Origin: JAEWWD01 sp964440115 | Lineage (GTDB): Bacteria; Bacillota; Clostridia; Christensenellales; CAG-138 | NCBI GenBank assembly: GCA_964440115.1 | Contig: CAYTPV010000007.1 | Location: 62,001 to 126,000 of the forward strand | Direction: 5' to 3' | Length of the DNA stretch: 64,000 bases | Part shown: positions 1 to 7,682 of the stretch, one piece after another | Layout of the letters: every line of letters begins with the position of its first letter | Numbering within the stretch: the stretch's first letter is position 1 | The notes under the pieces: generated by a model | Seen by the model: only the letters and a program-made list of their open reading frames with translations | What the model was told of the DNA's origin: nothing | The model's database searches: none | Made by a program: the position numbers and the translations under genes

Positions 1-1
1 C

Positions 2-628
2 GGAAGCGAACCATCCAATGGAGCCCCTACAAAAAGCCCTATACCTGCGCCGACTACCGATTTGTTGGGGTCAGCGGATTATTTGCCCGGGCAGACAAAC
101 CGAGAAGGGGGATTGGATTCCGGGCTGCTGGGCTGCGCGTTGTTCCATGGGACGAAACTGCAGGGATATCTGAATGGCCCGCACACGCAGCTGCTGCTCA
201 TGGCGACCGGAAAATTCAACAAGGGAAGAATACTGCTGCCTGATCCTGAAGGACGGTTGATCAGTGTTCTGCTGCAGAGCAAAGGTAAACCTCATGCTTC
301 AATCACACTTGCAGATCAGCCGCAGGCACATATTTCTCTGGCGTTGTACGCTTCGGTTGAGCAGCCTGCTTCCGTTTCGGATAACAGCAGGGAACAATTG
401 ACTGCGCATTTTTCGGACTATTTGCAAAAAGGAATGCTGAATGTTTTCAATGCCTGCAGGGATATCGGATGCGATTCGTTCGAACTTGGGAAAGCGGCAG
501 TCATGCAGTTTACTGACACGCAACAGTGGGAAGCTTACAACTGGCCTGAAGTCTACAAAAAAACACAGGCTTCTTTTTCAGTTGAAATTTTGATCGAATA
601 CAATCCGACACATTCAAGATTGGAATAA
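2..628 (+). CDS. Spore germination protein, Ger(x)C family (C-terminal part, 5' truncated by window edge)
   Basis: The reading frame is open from base 2, so the start lies outside the window; about 208 residues are visible. The segment starts with a Pro/Thr/Ser-rich stretch, then carries the C-terminal GerAC domain. This is recognisable from the conserved ending: a CRDIGCDSFELGK helix, where the family has an acidic/Cys/Gly helix followed by Phe-Gly, then a Trp-x-x-Val-Tyr patch (NWPEVYKK), then a final beta strand SFSVEILIEY. Family members are lipoprotein subunits of the GerA-type nutrient receptor in the spore inner membrane, normally encoded with gerA and gerB, which would lie upstream. 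The N-terminal lipobox cannot be seen. Assignment to the family is fairly sure; which nutrient it serves cannot be told. Confidence 0.8.
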   Translation, partial: GSEPSNGAPTKSPIPAPTTDLLGSADYLPGQTNREGGLDSGLLGCALFHGTKLQGYLNGPHTQLLLMATGKFNKGRILLPDPEGRLISVLLQSKGKPHASITLADQPQAHISLALYASVEQPASVSDNSREQLTAHFSDYLQKGMLNVFNACRDIGCDSFELGKAAVMQFTDTQQWEAYNWPEVYKKTQASFSVEILIEYNPTHSRLE

Positions 629-640
629 AAGGGGGCAGCT

Positions 641-802
641 ATGCTGTTATTTGTAGTATTGGAAGGGATATCTACCGTATATGGCGCTGCTTACGCATGG
701 CACTGTATCAAGCAGAGGCGTACATTAGGCACAGCCGGCGCATTGTTGTTGTGCCTGTTTGGTTTAACAGCAGGTATTCTGTTGTATATCTATGTTATGT
801 AG
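641..802 (+). CDS. Small hydrophobic membrane protein, 53 aa
   Basis: An ATG preceded by a good ribosome binding site (AAGGGGGC) begins 12 bases after the gerC stop, so the gene is likely the last one of the ger operon. The product has two hydrophobic segments (about residues 2-18 and 33-52) separated by a short basic turn HCIKQRR, giving a predicted helical hairpin in the membrane. I do not recognise a family. Small membrane proteins are known accessory members of some ger operons, but equating this one with them is inference. Its last bases overlap the convergent DUF3006 gene by 8 bases. Confidence 0.6.
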   Translation: MLLFVVLEGISTVYGAAYAWHCIKQRRTLGTAGALLLCLFGLTAGILLYIYVM

Positions 803-1019
803 GTTGCTTTTTTGAGAACAAGCGATTAACCTTTTTGCGGATGCTTTGCTTTCTTGCGGCGGTTTTTTCAGTGTCAACCAGATATGAAGCTTCGATCCAT
901 ACAATGATGTCGCCTTCTCTGGCGTCTTCGGCTATCAAGTTTCTGCGAATATTGACAAACTCACCTGTTTCACATTCGCAGACAGCATAATCGCCTTCGA
1001 AACGGTCGATGATGAGCAT
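795..1019 (-). CDS. DUF3006 domain protein
   Basis: This 74-residue protein has the family opening IIDRFEGDYAVCE, then a turn leading to INIRRNLIAEDAREGDIIV, and a basic C-terminal tail (RKQSIRKKVNRLF). That pattern matches DUF3006, a small beta-barrel-like domain common in Firmicutes whose function is not known; it is often encoded near secreted metallo-beta-lactamase-fold proteins, which are absent here. The start ATG is preceded by AAAGGGGTC on the - strand. The gene stands alone and converges on the small membrane protein gene. Confidence 0.8.
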   Translation of the reverse strand: MLIIDRFEGDYAVCECETGEFVNIRRNLIAEDAREGDIIVWIEASYLVDTEKTAARKQSIRKKVNRLFSKKQPT

Positions 1020-1052
1020 ATGTGACCCCTTTCAAAACAATTATTGGACTAA

Positions 1053-1082
1053 ATTATACTATGCGTTTTCTATTTTTGTACA
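1053..1082 (-). promoter_or_regulatory. Candidate sigma-A promoter of the DUF3006 gene
   Basis: On the - strand there is a perfect -10 TATAAT (complement of 1053-1058), an 18-base spacer and a -35 TGTACA (1077-1082) that matches TTGACA at four of six positions. It lies about 35-60 bases upstream of the DUF3006 start. Confidence 0.45.
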
Positions 1083-1207
1083 GTGAGAGGTTAAAAAATT
1101 GAATAATAGTCGAAAATTGTCGTGTTTGATCAAAACTTATGGTATGATGAAATCAGTATCATGCGACTCGTGTGTTGAGCATAACGGGAGGAGCGTGTTA
1201 TAATCAA

Positions 1208-1423
1208 ATGAAAAGTAAGATCAATTTTGTTGAAGGCATGCCGGTAGAAATACCTGCGCTCGATGAAACTGGTGAACAGGAACGCGCCCGCCTGAATGCT
1301 TTGGCTCTTCAGGAATATGAGGATACCGGAACGCTTGTCAGTGAAAAGCTGCAGGAAGCAAACACGTATTTTCAGGAAAAAGCAAAGAAGCATATTTTGC
1401 AGGATGAGGCGAAACCAGATTAA
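1208..1423 (+). CDS. Hypothetical protein, 71 aa, hydrophilic and helical
   Basis: The product is highly charged and looks alpha-helical throughout, rich in Glu, Lys, Ala and Gln, without Cys, signal peptide or membrane segment. The first part contains a conserved-looking turn GMPVEIPALDE. A GGGAGGAG sequence lies 15 bases before the ATG at 1208; this is a long spacing, and an in-frame GTG at 1172 has no ribosome binding site, so I chose 1208. It is followed after 32 bases by the PAS-SpoIIE phosphatase and probably co-transcribed with it. I do not recognise the family. A role as a small partner of the phosphatase is only a guess from position. Confidence 0.5.
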   Translation: MKSKINFVEGMPVEIPALDETGEQERARLNALALQEYEDTGTLVSEKLQEANTYFQEKAKKHILQDEAKPD

Positions 1424-1455
1424 TTGGGCTGAGGCATTCCGGACGGAGGCTTAGC

Positions 1456-2547
1456 ATGCTCCAAACGAACACTGCGGAGGTTTTGCAAGGCATTTTGGAT
1501 GCCATGCAGGACATGTTGCGTGTGCTCGATCTCTCGCAAAACGTAGTTTTGAGCAACCAGAGCTACTCACGCTGTTTTGGTACACAGCTTGGTAATACCT
1601 GCAGCGAGATGTTCTGTACCGGGAACCCATGCAGAAACTGTGTTTCCCGCCAGGCTCTCATGAATGGGCAGACCTATCAAAAGAACAAAAAATTCAAAGG
1701 GCGGACGTATTGGGTTAACGCTTCGCCTCTTTATGATTCCCAAGGTGAAGCAATTGGCACCGTCGAGGTGTTTCGGGATATTACAGATCAGGTCATGCAG
1801 CAGCAGTTGCTGCGATCACAGAACAAGCGTCTGTTGCGTGAGGCAAATCTTGCGGCCAGAATGCAGCGCGAATTGTTCTTGGCGCAGGATAAACTGGATT
1901 CACGCGTAAGCATAAGTTCCCGTTATCTTCCCGCCAGCAGTCTGGGCGGAGATATGTTTGGCAGCATAAAGCTTTCGGATGGCCGCATAGGTTTTTATAT
2001 AGCGGATGTATCCGGCCATGGTATGGCGGCGGCGATGATAACGCTTCTTCTTGCTAACGCTCTTCGCGGAATACATGCCCAATCCGCCGCGCATATGCTC
2101 AATAGTGCACGGGAAGCGTTTGTGTCCATGGTGCGCGATGTTCAGCTTTATGCGACCATGTTTGTCGCGTTGCTTGATCCCGAAAGCGGAAAGCTGCAGT
2201 GGGCCAATGCCGGATTGAATGCTACACCGCTGCTTATGGGAGAAAATGGCCTGGAACATTTATATGCGCCGTCCCTGCCGATCTGCAGTTGGGAAGAAAA
2301 CATCACCTACCATAATCATGAAACCGTTTTACCCGTAAACGGCAGTCTGTTGCTGTATACCGACGGTCTTCTGGATCAAAAATCCAGCCGTTTGAGCGAA
2401 GACGAATTAGAGCGGCGGATGCTGCGCCAAACGGGAGAAACATTGCTGGATGTCTTGGAAAAACAGGTGCTGATTGACCATGAGGATGACGTCTGTATGC
2501 TTCTCGTCACCCGCAGGCAAGATGACAGCACTGTGAACAATTCATAA
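1456..2547 (+). CDS. PAS domain-containing PP2C-type serine phosphatase (SpoIIE/RsbU family)
   Basis: The 363-residue product has a PAS sensor domain (about residues 10-112, ending in the typical VEVFRDITDQ), a helical linker (about 113-150, signalling-helix-like) and a PP2C SpoIIE domain to the C terminus. Metal-binding motifs are visible: GGDMFG (164-169), ADVSGHG (183-189) and LLLYTDGL near the end. The first motif normally reads GGDxxD or GGDxYD. The PAS domain carries a Cys cluster (C49, C54, C59, C62). Family members dephosphorylate STAS anti-anti-sigma factors and so release sigma factors. No STAS gene lies beside it; a partner-switch module lies near 57 kb, but a link is inference. 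It is cytoplasmic, with no membrane segment, so it is not SpoIIE itself. The start has a GGAGG site. Confidence 0.88.
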   Translation: MLQTNTAEVLQGILDAMQDMLRVLDLSQNVVLSNQSYSRCFGTQLGNTCSEMFCTGNPCRNCVSRQALMNGQTYQKNKKFKGRTYWVNASPLYDSQGEAIGTVEVFRDITDQVMQQQLLRSQNKRLLREANLAARMQRELFLAQDKLDSRVSISSRYLPASSLGGDMFGSIKLSDGRIGFYIADVSGHGMAAAMITLLLANALRGIHAQSAAHMLNSAREAFVSMVRDVQLYATMFVALLDPESGKLQWANAGLNATPLLMGENGLEHLYAPSLPICSWEENITYHNHETVLPVNGSLLLYTDGLLDQKSSRLSEDELERRMLRQTGETLLDVLEKQVLIDHEDDVCMLLVTRRQDDSTVNNS

Positions 2548-2560
2548 ATAATTTCATACC

Positions 2561-2585
2561 CAGCCGCATGGCGGCTGTTAAATAG
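2561..2585 (+). terminator. Possible weak terminator after the phosphatase gene
   Basis: A short strong hairpin (CAGCCGC, loop ATG, GCGGCTG) sits 14 bases after the phosphatase stop and is followed only by TTAAAT, so the U tract is weak. A -10-like TATAAT at 2599-2604 follows and may serve cdaA, but I see no good -35. Confidence 0.35.
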
Positions 2586-2723
2586 GGAATACATTTAGTA
2601 TAATAGGCGTATCGGCGCATATAAGTGGAGCTTAATGAACACCTGTTTATTGGCCCCGACTTTTCGCCGTTTTGTATACATGTGATGGACGGGCGCTTTG
2701 GCGCGCCTGAAGGGGGTGCAGAC

Positions 2724-3566
2724 ATGTCCTATGACGAAATTGTAAATGCCATAGCGAGCGGCTTTGGCCAGTTTTCGTTTGGGGACGCGCTGGATATCCT
2801 CATTATCGCATGGATTCTTTATAAACTGATTGTCTGGACAAAAGAAACGCGCGCATATCAGGTTTTAAAGGGATTTGCCATACTTGCGCTGTCTTATTTT
2901 GTAAGCCAGATACTTGCCCTTCATACGCTTAGCTTTTTACTCGGGACGATTGTACAATCCGGAATTATCGTGGTTGTCATACTCTTCCAGCCTGAAATAA
3001 GGCGTGCTTTTGAACACATAGGTAGAGGGCATTTGTTTGACCGTTCTGTTTGGAATGGGCTGGGCAGGGATCCTTCGGATATTGTGCGCGAGCTACATAA
3101 GGCGGTGCTGGGCATGGCACGCCGCCGTGTAGGTGCGCTGATTGTGATGGAGCAGACTGTCGCTCTGGGAGATATTATATCGACCGGAACCCGTATTGAG
3201 GGGCTCATTTCCAGTTCACTGATAGAAAATATATTTGAGCCCAATACACCGCTGCACGACGGTGCTGTGATTGTAAGAAATGATACAATTGTTGCAGCAG
3301 GATGCTTCCTGCCCCTTTCTGACGATGTCGATATCGCACGTGAACTTGGCACGCGGCACAGGGCAGCATTGGGCATTTCGGGCGTGTCGGACAGCATAAC
3401 ACTTGTTGTATCCGAAGAGACTGGCATTATTTCTGTCGCACAGGATGGTAAACTTGTGCGTTATATCGATTCAAAAGCGCTTAAGGATTTGCTGGACGGC
3501 ATTTATCAAAAGGATCGCGGCAATTCGTTTGCTTGGTTTGGGCGGAGGAACAAGGATGAAAAATAA
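2724..3566 (+). CDS. cdaA: Diadenylate cyclase CdaA
   Basis: It makes the second messenger c-di-AMP from two ATP. The 280-residue protein has about three N-terminal membrane helices (about residues 20-92) and a DisA_N catalytic domain. The signature residues are present: DGA at 179-181 and RHR at 211-213. I chose ATG 2724 because AGGGGGTG lies just upstream and the length then fits CdaA; an in-frame ATG about 100 bases upstream lacks a site. It overlaps cdaR by 11 bases, the usual cdaA-cdaR arrangement. In many Firmicutes glmM follows; here it does not. c-di-AMP controls potassium and osmolyte transport and wall homeostasis. Confidence 0.95.
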   Translation: MSYDEIVNAIASGFGQFSFGDALDILIIAWILYKLIVWTKETRAYQVLKGFAILALSYFVSQILALHTLSFLLGTIVQSGIIVVVILFQPEIRRAFEHIGRGHLFDRSVWNGLGRDPSDIVRELHKAVLGMARRRVGALIVMEQTVALGDIISTGTRIEGLISSSLIENIFEPNTPLHDGAVIVRNDTIVAAGCFLPLSDDVDIARELGTRHRAALGISGVSDSITLVVSEETGIISVAQDGKLVRYIDSKALKDLLDGIYQKDRGNSFAWFGRRNKDEK

Positions 3567-4854
3567 GAATGAGGCCGGCAAAAAGGTTGGAACATTCTTA
3601 AAAAATATATTCCTTAAGAATTTGGGCGTTAAAATTGCCTCGCTTGTTTTTGCTACCGTTTTGTGGGGCATTGTGCTTACCCTCCAGAATCCCAATAGGA
3701 TTAAGACACTCCAGAATGTACCCATCAGCTTCGCGGGAGAAGCCGATTTGCAGGCGCGCGATCTTGTTGTAAGAGGCAATCCGCTTTCCGGTATGGAAGG
3801 AATTACTGTTAAGGTCAGTACGCCAATTACCAATTACGCCGATCTGAGCGTGGATCATATCTCCGCTTCCGTCAGTTTGAATAACGTCAAGTCTGCCGGT
3901 ATCTGGGAGCTGCCCGTCAATGCTACCGTTTCCGCAAGGCTTTCCGATACAAGAGTCGAAAGTGTAAACCCGGAGAAGATTACCGTTGAGGTCGACGTAT
4001 TGGCGACAAAAACGGTGCCTGTCGAGGCATACTATGAAGGAACGCTGCCCAACGGCTATTGGGGCGCGCCGGCCGAACTAAGCATGTCCTATGTGGATAT
4101 TCGCGGACCCAAACAGGATATGGAGCATGTGACGCGCGCAATCTGCAAAATACAGATGACGGACCGCAAGCAAAGCTATAACGACGCCGTTACTGTAACT
4201 TTACTCGACGAGAACGGCAACGAGATGGATTCCTCACTATTTCTGGGAAGTCTGCCGGCCGTTACCGTAAAAATGACCGTGTACCCAATGAAACGGGTTC
4301 CCGTGAATGTAACGGGTTCTTTGCTGGGTGCCGACAATCTGCCGGCAAATTACGAGCTATACGCTGCAACAGCCACGCCGGCCACACTGGATATCGTGGG
4401 CGAGGCGTCCGCGCTAGAAGGAATCAATTCACTGGTGCTTACCGGGCTTGATGTTGCCGGGCAGAAAGAATCTATGCACGAAACTTTGACCGTACAGGTG
4501 CCCGAAGGCGTTACGCTGCTTGGCAGTAACGGTGAAGTGGAAGTGTTCGTAGATATTCGCGAGAAAACCAGCAGCAAGCGCTTCGAATCCGTACCCATTG
4601 TTTGCAAAAGCTTGGGAAAAGGTCTCAAAGCAACGGTCAGCAGTGAAAACACGGATATCGATGTATCCGGGCGCATCAGTCTTGTTGATTTGTTGGAACG
4701 CAACGATGTCGAAGCTTTCGTTGATCTGAAAGGCCTCAAGGAAGGCGTATATGATTTGGATGTCAGCGTATACCTTGGCAACGATGAAACTACGCTGGAA
4801 CTGACCTCGGTACTGAGTGTATCAAAGGTCACCGTTACCATATCAAAGGCATAA
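3556..4854 (+). CDS. cdaR: CdaA regulatory protein CdaR (YbbR repeats)
   Basis: The protein has 432 residues: a short basic N terminus, one membrane helix (about residues 22-42, VKIASLVFATVLWGIVLTL), then a long extracytoplasmic part built of several YbbR-like beta domains, seen as recurring Val/Thr-rich strands such as KTVPVEAYYEGTLPNGYWG and RVPVNVTGSLLG. Known CdaR proteins bind CdaA and tune its activity. The ATG 3556 lies 5 bases after GGAGGAA and inside the end of cdaA, implying translational coupling. A terminator follows directly, so cdaA-cdaR form a two-gene unit. Confidence 0.92.
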   Translation: MKNKNEAGKKVGTFLKNIFLKNLGVKIASLVFATVLWGIVLTLQNPNRIKTLQNVPISFAGEADLQARDLVVRGNPLSGMEGITVKVSTPITNYADLSVDHISASVSLNNVKSAGIWELPVNATVSARLSDTRVESVNPEKITVEVDVLATKTVPVEAYYEGTLPNGYWGAPAELSMSYVDIRGPKQDMEHVTRAICKIQMTDRKQSYNDAVTVTLLDENGNEMDSSLFLGSLPAVTVKMTVYPMKRVPVNVTGSLLGADNLPANYELYAATATPATLDIVGEASALEGINSLVLTGLDVAGQKESMHETLTVQVPEGVTLLGSNGEVEVFVDIREKTSSKRFESVPIVCKSLGKGLKATVSSENTDIDVSGRISLVDLLERNDVEAFVDLKGLKEGVYDLDVSVYLGNDETTLELTSVLSVSKVTVTISKA

Positions 4855-4876
4855 CGGTTGGGTTGCTGAAAAGTAT

Positions 4877-4902
4877 GAGGCGCCCGAAAAGGCGCCTTTT
4901 TT
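4877..4902 (+). terminator. Rho-independent terminator after cdaR
   Basis: The hairpin GAGGCGCC / GGCGCCTTT with a short CGAAAA loop is followed by an uninterrupted T run. It lies 22 bases beyond the cdaR stop. Confidence 0.85.
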
Positions 4903-4933
4903 ATGAGAATGTTGGAAATGAATTGAGGCAAAC

Positions 4934-6547
4934 ATGGCACTGCTGCTGACGGATATCAAAATGCCCATAGAAACCCAATGGAACGAAATGCCCGCTCTTA
5001 TATCAGCCCAGTTTGATTTGCCTGCACAGAGCGTGCAGGCTACGCGTATCATTCGGGAATCACTCGACGCACGCAAAAAAAACGATATTCATTTTCGTAT
5101 ATCAGCAGTGGCGCAATTGGAGTCTATTTGGCAGAATCGTCTGGTAAAGCGCGGGGATAAACGTGTCTCGATATACACGCCGCCTGCGGAATACAGCCTT
5201 CCGACTGGAACTGAGCAGCCAAAGGGAAGAATAGTAGTCGTCGGATTTGGCCCCGCCGGCATATTTGCCGCTTATTTTCTTGCACAGGCCGGTTACAAGC
5301 CGCTTGTATTGGAGAGAGGCCGGGAGGTCGCCCAAAGAAAAGCAGATGTTCTGCGCTTCTGGAGCAATGGAGCTTTGGATGAACAAAGCAATGTCATGTT
5401 CGGGGAAGGCGGCGCCGGTACATTTTCGGATGGAAAACTCACTACGCGCAGCAAGGATGCGCGGGCGGATGTCGTGCTGGCCACATTAGCCAAACATGGT
5501 GCGCCGGACGATATTGTATATCAGGCGAAACCGCATGTAGGCACCGATCTGCTGCAGAATGTTGTGCGTGATATGCGCGAAGCCGTTTGCAATATGGGCG
5601 GAGAGATTCGATTTGAGTCCCGAATGTCCGATCTGCATATACAGGACGGCGAACTCGCTGCTGTCGATGTGATGCACAACGGAAAAAAGGAACGAATCGC
5701 CTGCGCAGCTTGTGTGCTTGCTGCGGGACAAGCCGCTCGTGACGTATATGAACTGCTGCTGCATAAAGGGTTAACGCTTGTGCCCAAGTCCTTTGCCGTG
5801 GGCGTGCGAATTGAGCATCCGCAGGGAATGATCGACAGGGCGCAGTTCGGCGCTTTGGCAGGACATCCAAGGCTAGGCGCAGCGGAATATCGCCTGACAG
5901 CCCAAAGCGGAACCCGAGGCGTATATACATTCTGCATGTGTCCGGGAGGACAGGTTGTGGCATCCTCATCTGAGGAAGAACAAGTGGTTGTCAACGGCAT
6001 GAGCGACCGCGCGCGCAACGGCAAAAACGCGAATGCCGCTGTTATTGTGCAGGTCGGTCCCGAAGATTTCGGCCATGATCCGCTCTCAGGTGTGCGCTTT
6101 CAGCAGGAGCTTGAGCGTAAGGCGTATTTGCTGGGAGCATCGGATGGAGCGTATTTTGCCCCCGCTCAAAGATTGGAAGATTTTCTCACGTTGCGTCAAA
6201 GCCGGACTTTTGGCGATGTGAAGCCATCGTATCGGCCTGGTGTTTCTATGCATAAGATGGATGCGCTGCTTCCGGAATATGTCTGTGCCGGCATACGGGA
6301 TGGGATTGCCGGATTTTCGAGGCAGCTGAAAGGATTTGATCTGCCCGATGCCGTGCTCACAGCCGTAGAAAGTCGCACAAGTTCTCCGGTACGCATAGTG
6401 CGCGATGAGCGGGGTGAAGCGCCGGGTGCCGCCGGGCTGTACCCGGTCGGGGAAGGTGCGGGGTATGCGGGTGGTATTGTCAGTGCGGCTATTGACGGTA
6501 TGCATGCCGCAGAGCGCATAGCCGCGAAATTTAAACCTCAGCCATGA
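4934..6547 (+). CDS. FAD-dependent oxidoreductase, COG2509-like
   Basis: The 537-residue protein has an N-terminal domain of about 95 residues, containing SLDARKKNDIHF, a segment typical of this group. A Rossmann FAD-binding fold follows (GRIVVVGFGPAG, GxGxxG at 104-109), with a second conserved block FGEGGAGTFSDGKLTTR and a C-terminal GEGAGYAGGIVSAAIDG FAD-contacting motif. These are hallmarks of the uncharacterised FAD-dependent dehydrogenases common in Clostridia. The substrate is unknown. No operon partner is apparent: cdaR ends with a terminator upstream and a 100-base gap follows. The start ATG is weakly supported (GAATTGAGGC upstream). Confidence 0.85.
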   Translation: MALLLTDIKMPIETQWNEMPALISAQFDLPAQSVQATRIIRESLDARKKNDIHFRISAVAQLESIWQNRLVKRGDKRVSIYTPPAEYSLPTGTEQPKGRIVVVGFGPAGIFAAYFLAQAGYKPLVLERGREVAQRKADVLRFWSNGALDEQSNVMFGEGGAGTFSDGKLTTRSKDARADVVLATLAKHGAPDDIVYQAKPHVGTDLLQNVVRDMREAVCNMGGEIRFESRMSDLHIQDGELAAVDVMHNGKKERIACAACVLAAGQAARDVYELLLHKGLTLVPKSFAVGVRIEHPQGMIDRAQFGALAGHPRLGAAEYRLTAQSGTRGVYTFCMCPGGQVVASSSEEEQVVVNGMSDRARNGKNANAAVIVQVGPEDFGHDPLSGVRFQQELERKAYLLGASDGAYFAPAQRLEDFLTLRQSRTFGDVKPSYRPGVSMHKMDALLPEYVCAGIRDGIAGFSRQLKGFDLPDAVLTAVESRTSSPVRIVRDERGEAPGAAGLYPVGEGAGYAGGIVSAAIDGMHAAERIAAKFKPQP

Positions 6548-6647
6548 AAATTTATACATTGATTTTTATTATAATACATACCATTCTCTGAGAATTAGTT
6601 GTATAATTGTACTGTGAGCGACTGAGATATACAGATAGGATACTGCA

Positions 6648-7364
6648 ATGAAGCAATTTTACGTGTTAATAGGAAACTTCGGAAGCGGCAAAACGGAAAT
6701 CTCGCTTAATCTGGCGATGAACACCGTTAAGACAGGCAAAAGCGTTCTGGTTGATCTGGATATTGTAAATCCCTATTTCCGTTCCGCAGAACGCAAGGCC
6801 GAACTGGAGCAGGCCGGCGTGAAATTGCTGTATCCTGTATTCGCATTGTCCGCAGTGGATGTACCGTCATTGCCACCGGATATTTATTCAGTATTTGTGG
6901 ATAACAGCGATACGGTCATATTTGATGTGGGGGGAGATCCTGCGGGTGCTACAGCGCTTGGCCAGTATAAGGCGAATTTCAGCGCGATTCCCGAAGAAGC
7001 GCTCGAAGTGTTGTATGTAGTCAATGCGCGCAGGCCGCTTTCTTCTACGCCCGACGCTGTGCTGGATATGATCAATCGGATCAGTTACCGTTCGCGCCTG
7101 GCCATTACAGGCTTGATCAACAATACCAATCTGTCCTATGAAACATCATCGGATGATTTGTTTGCGGGATATGAATTGCTAAAAGAAGTTTCGGAAAAGA
7201 CAGGCATCCCTGTCGAATATACCTGCGGCACAGCCGAACCATTGCAGGAATACCTTTCCCTTTCTGAAGAAAAAGGGTTGGACAAGCGGTATATCGGAAA
7301 AACAATGGAATTGAACATATATATGCGCAGGGACTGGGATCGTTTTACAGAACTCGGAATATGA
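6648..7364 (+). CDS. P-loop ATPase of the MinD/ParA (CobQ/CobB) type
   Basis: The 238-residue product starts with a P-loop GNFGSGKTE (residues 9-17) and a deviant Walker region DLDIVNPYFRSAERK, followed by VIFDVGGDPAGA (Walker B). It lacks the ParA signature Lys near the P-loop. Genes of this type are frequently seen directly before 2-oxoacid:ferredoxin oxidoreductase genes in Clostridia, as here, and NTP-binding proteins of this class serve elsewhere in metal-cluster assembly. A role in maturing or controlling the neighbouring Fe-S enzyme is inference. A 99-base gap with an imperfect hairpin separates it from the oxidoreductase genes. Confidence 0.75.
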   Translation: MKQFYVLIGNFGSGKTEISLNLAMNTVKTGKSVLVDLDIVNPYFRSAERKAELEQAGVKLLYPVFALSAVDVPSLPPDIYSVFVDNSDTVIFDVGGDPAGATALGQYKANFSAIPEEALEVLYVVNARRPLSSTPDAVLDMINRISYRSRLAITGLINNTNLSYETSSDDLFAGYELLKEVSEKTGIPVEYTCGTAEPLQEYLSLSEEKGLDKRYIGKTMELNIYMRRDWDRFTELGI

Positions 7365-7367
7365 CGC

Positions 7368-7415
7368 GCCGCCTGCCCAGACTGGAAAATTTCTGATTGG
7401 GCTTAAAACGGCGGC
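7368..7415 (+). other. Imperfect hairpin between ATPase gene and oxidoreductase operon
   Basis: Two nested complementary pairs are visible: GCCGCC (7368-7373) with GGCGGC (7410-7415), and GCCCA (7375-7379) with TGGGC (7398-7402). There is no U tract after it, so it is not a clear terminator; it could be a processing or leader structure. Confidence 0.3.
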
Positions 7416-7463
7416 AAAGCGTTTACATAATATTTAGTTTAGGAAAGAGAGGTTGAACAAGCA

Positions 7464-7670
7464 ATGGCCGTGGTAACCATTAACGAAGAACTTTGCAAAG
7501 GCTGCGGACTCTGCGTGCGGGCGTGTCCGAAAAAGATCATGCAGTTGTCCAAATCCAAGCTGAACTCCAAAGGCTATCACCCTTCGGAGGTAACCGATAT
7601 GGCAGCATGTATCGCCTGCGCGTCCTGCGCACGTACCTGCCCGGACGTCGCTATTCAAATTGAGAAGTGA
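7464..7670 (+). CDS. 2-oxoacid:ferredoxin oxidoreductase, delta (ferredoxin-like) subunit
   Basis: This 68-residue protein consists of two 4Fe-4S motifs of the form CxxCxxCxxxC: C11, C14, C17, C21 and C49, C52, C55, C59. It carries electrons from the catalytic subunits to external ferredoxin. The gene order delta-alpha-beta-gamma, with gaps of only 12, 2 and 2 bases, marks one complex. The ribosome binding site GAAAGAGAGG is present. It resembles the KorD/VorD subunits. Confidence 0.88.
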   Translation: MAVVTINEELCKGCGLCVRACPKKIMQLSKSKLNSKGYHPSEVTDMAACIACASCARTCPDVAIQIEK

Positions 7671-7682
7671 GGAGTAAACGCA

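Noticed and set aside
6571..6612. TATAAT-like sequences before the P-loop ATPase gene
   Set aside because: The region is A+T-rich and none has a matching -35 at 16-18 bases, so I did not call a promoter.
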